The position numbers and the translations under genes are program-made. 5,861 nucleotides of DNA from positions 1 to 5,861 of the forward strand of contig QHTW01000107.1 of NCBI GenBank assembly GCA_003220955.1, in the 5' to 3' direction. Source of the DNA: Gemmatimonadota bacterium. Its GTDB lineage: Bacteria; Gemmatimonadota; Gemmatimonadetes; Gemmatimonadales; GWC2-71-9. Under the pieces are notes generated by a model. The model ran no database searches, had not been told where the DNA came from, and was given only the letters and a program-made list of their open reading frames with translations. This document shows, in pieces, positions 5,483 to 5,861 of the stretch. Positions within the stretch are counted from its first letter, which is position 1. Every line of letters starts with the position of its first letter.

Positions 5483-5861
5483 GCGTCGGATCATCGGCAC
5501 AGCGCTGCGCAAGGTCGACGCCGTCGCAAAGGTGACCGGCGGGACGCGGTTCGCGGACGATCTGTCGTTTCCGCGCATGTTGTATTGCAAGCTGCTGCGC
5601 AGCACGCAGCCGCACGCCAAAATCGTCTCGGTCGACACGACGGCGGCACGGCAACTCGATGGCGTGCACGCTGTCCTGACCGGACAAGATCTCCCGATTC
5701 CGTTTGGTATCCTGCCCGTCTCTCAGGACGAGCATGCGCTCTGCCTCGACAAGGTCCGGTTTATCGGCGATCCGGTAGCGGCCGTCGCGGCGACCAGCGA
5801 GGAGACCGCGACCGCCGCACTCGATCGCATCAAAGTCGCCTACGAACCGCTGCAGGCGTTC
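5472..5861 (+). CDS. Molybdenum hydroxylase large (molybdopterin-binding) subunit, N-terminal part
   Basis: An open frame from the ATG at 5472 continues to the window edge, giving 130 residues of a protein that in this family is usually about 750-800 long. It begins with the typical opening of the CoxL/HcrA/XdhB-like aldehyde oxidase a/b hammerhead domain: KVDAVAKVTGGTRFADDL at 14-31 (a variant of the common RVDAxEKVTG), LLRSTQPHAKI at 41-51, and KVRFIGDPVAAVAA at 94-107, ending in IKVAYEPL. The segment GILPVSQDEHAL (79-90) reminds me of 4-hydroxybenzoyl-CoA reductase alpha subunits and related aromatic or purine hydroxylases more than of form I CO dehydrogenase, but the active-site loop that would decide this lies beyond the edge. 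The start overlaps the small-subunit stop by 11 bases in another frame, and GGAAA about eight bases upstream may serve as a ribosome site. It forms one operon with the small subunit. Confidence 0.92.
   Translation, partial: MADKRRIIGTALRKVDAVAKVTGGTRFADDLSFPRMLYCKLLRSTQPHAKIVSVDTTAARQLDGVHAVLTGQDLPIPFGILPVSQDEHALCLDKVRFIGDPVAAVAATSEETATAALDRIKVAYEPLQAF

Overview
The window is a GC-rich bacterial chromosome fragment. It holds seven protein-coding genes, the last of which runs off the right edge. I see no RNA gene, insertion sequence, CRISPR array or phage gene. Several features suggest an environmental diderm bacterium, possibly Gemmatimonadota: high GC, an outer-membrane barrel candidate, a lipoprotein beta-propeller, an exported Arg/Asp heptad-repeat protein and AACCGCC-type repeats. 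That assignment rests on general character, not on a marker gene. No gap between genes exceeds about 120 bases.

Left part (1-2647, plus strand): a signal-peptide protein resembling YaiO-type outer-membrane beta-barrels (12-770), a secreted or lipid-anchored beta-propeller of the LVIVD-repeat type (847-2097), and a small exported protein made almost wholly of Arg/Asp-rich heptads (2217-2597). A perfect 28-base palindrome followed by a short T-run closes this side and looks like a Rho-independent terminator. It may also belong to a dispersed repeat family.

Middle part (2659-4912, minus strand): a zinc-dependent membrane dipeptidase of peptidase family M19 with an export signal, followed 55 bases downstream by an integral membrane protein. 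The membrane protein consists of two homologous halves of about four transmembrane segments each. The two genes are probably cotranscribed and converge on the palindrome.

Right part (4961-5861, plus strand): the start of a molybdenum hydroxylase operon. It contains the [2Fe-2S] small subunit and the overlapping N-terminus of the molybdopterin-binding large subunit, of the 4-hydroxybenzoyl-CoA reductase / CO dehydrogenase / xanthine dehydrogenase superfamily. It diverges from the dipeptidase gene across only 48 bases.

I do not see a clearly new multi-gene system. The strongest unexplained structures are: (1) an inverted array of AACCGCC-like units that encodes most of the dipeptidase signal peptide and would form a near-continuous 29-pair hairpin just after its start codon; (2) the duplicated membrane protein, with the same intramembrane Asp, His, Glu, Trp and Asn in both halves; (3) the heptad Arg/Asp protein; and (4) the perfect palindrome.
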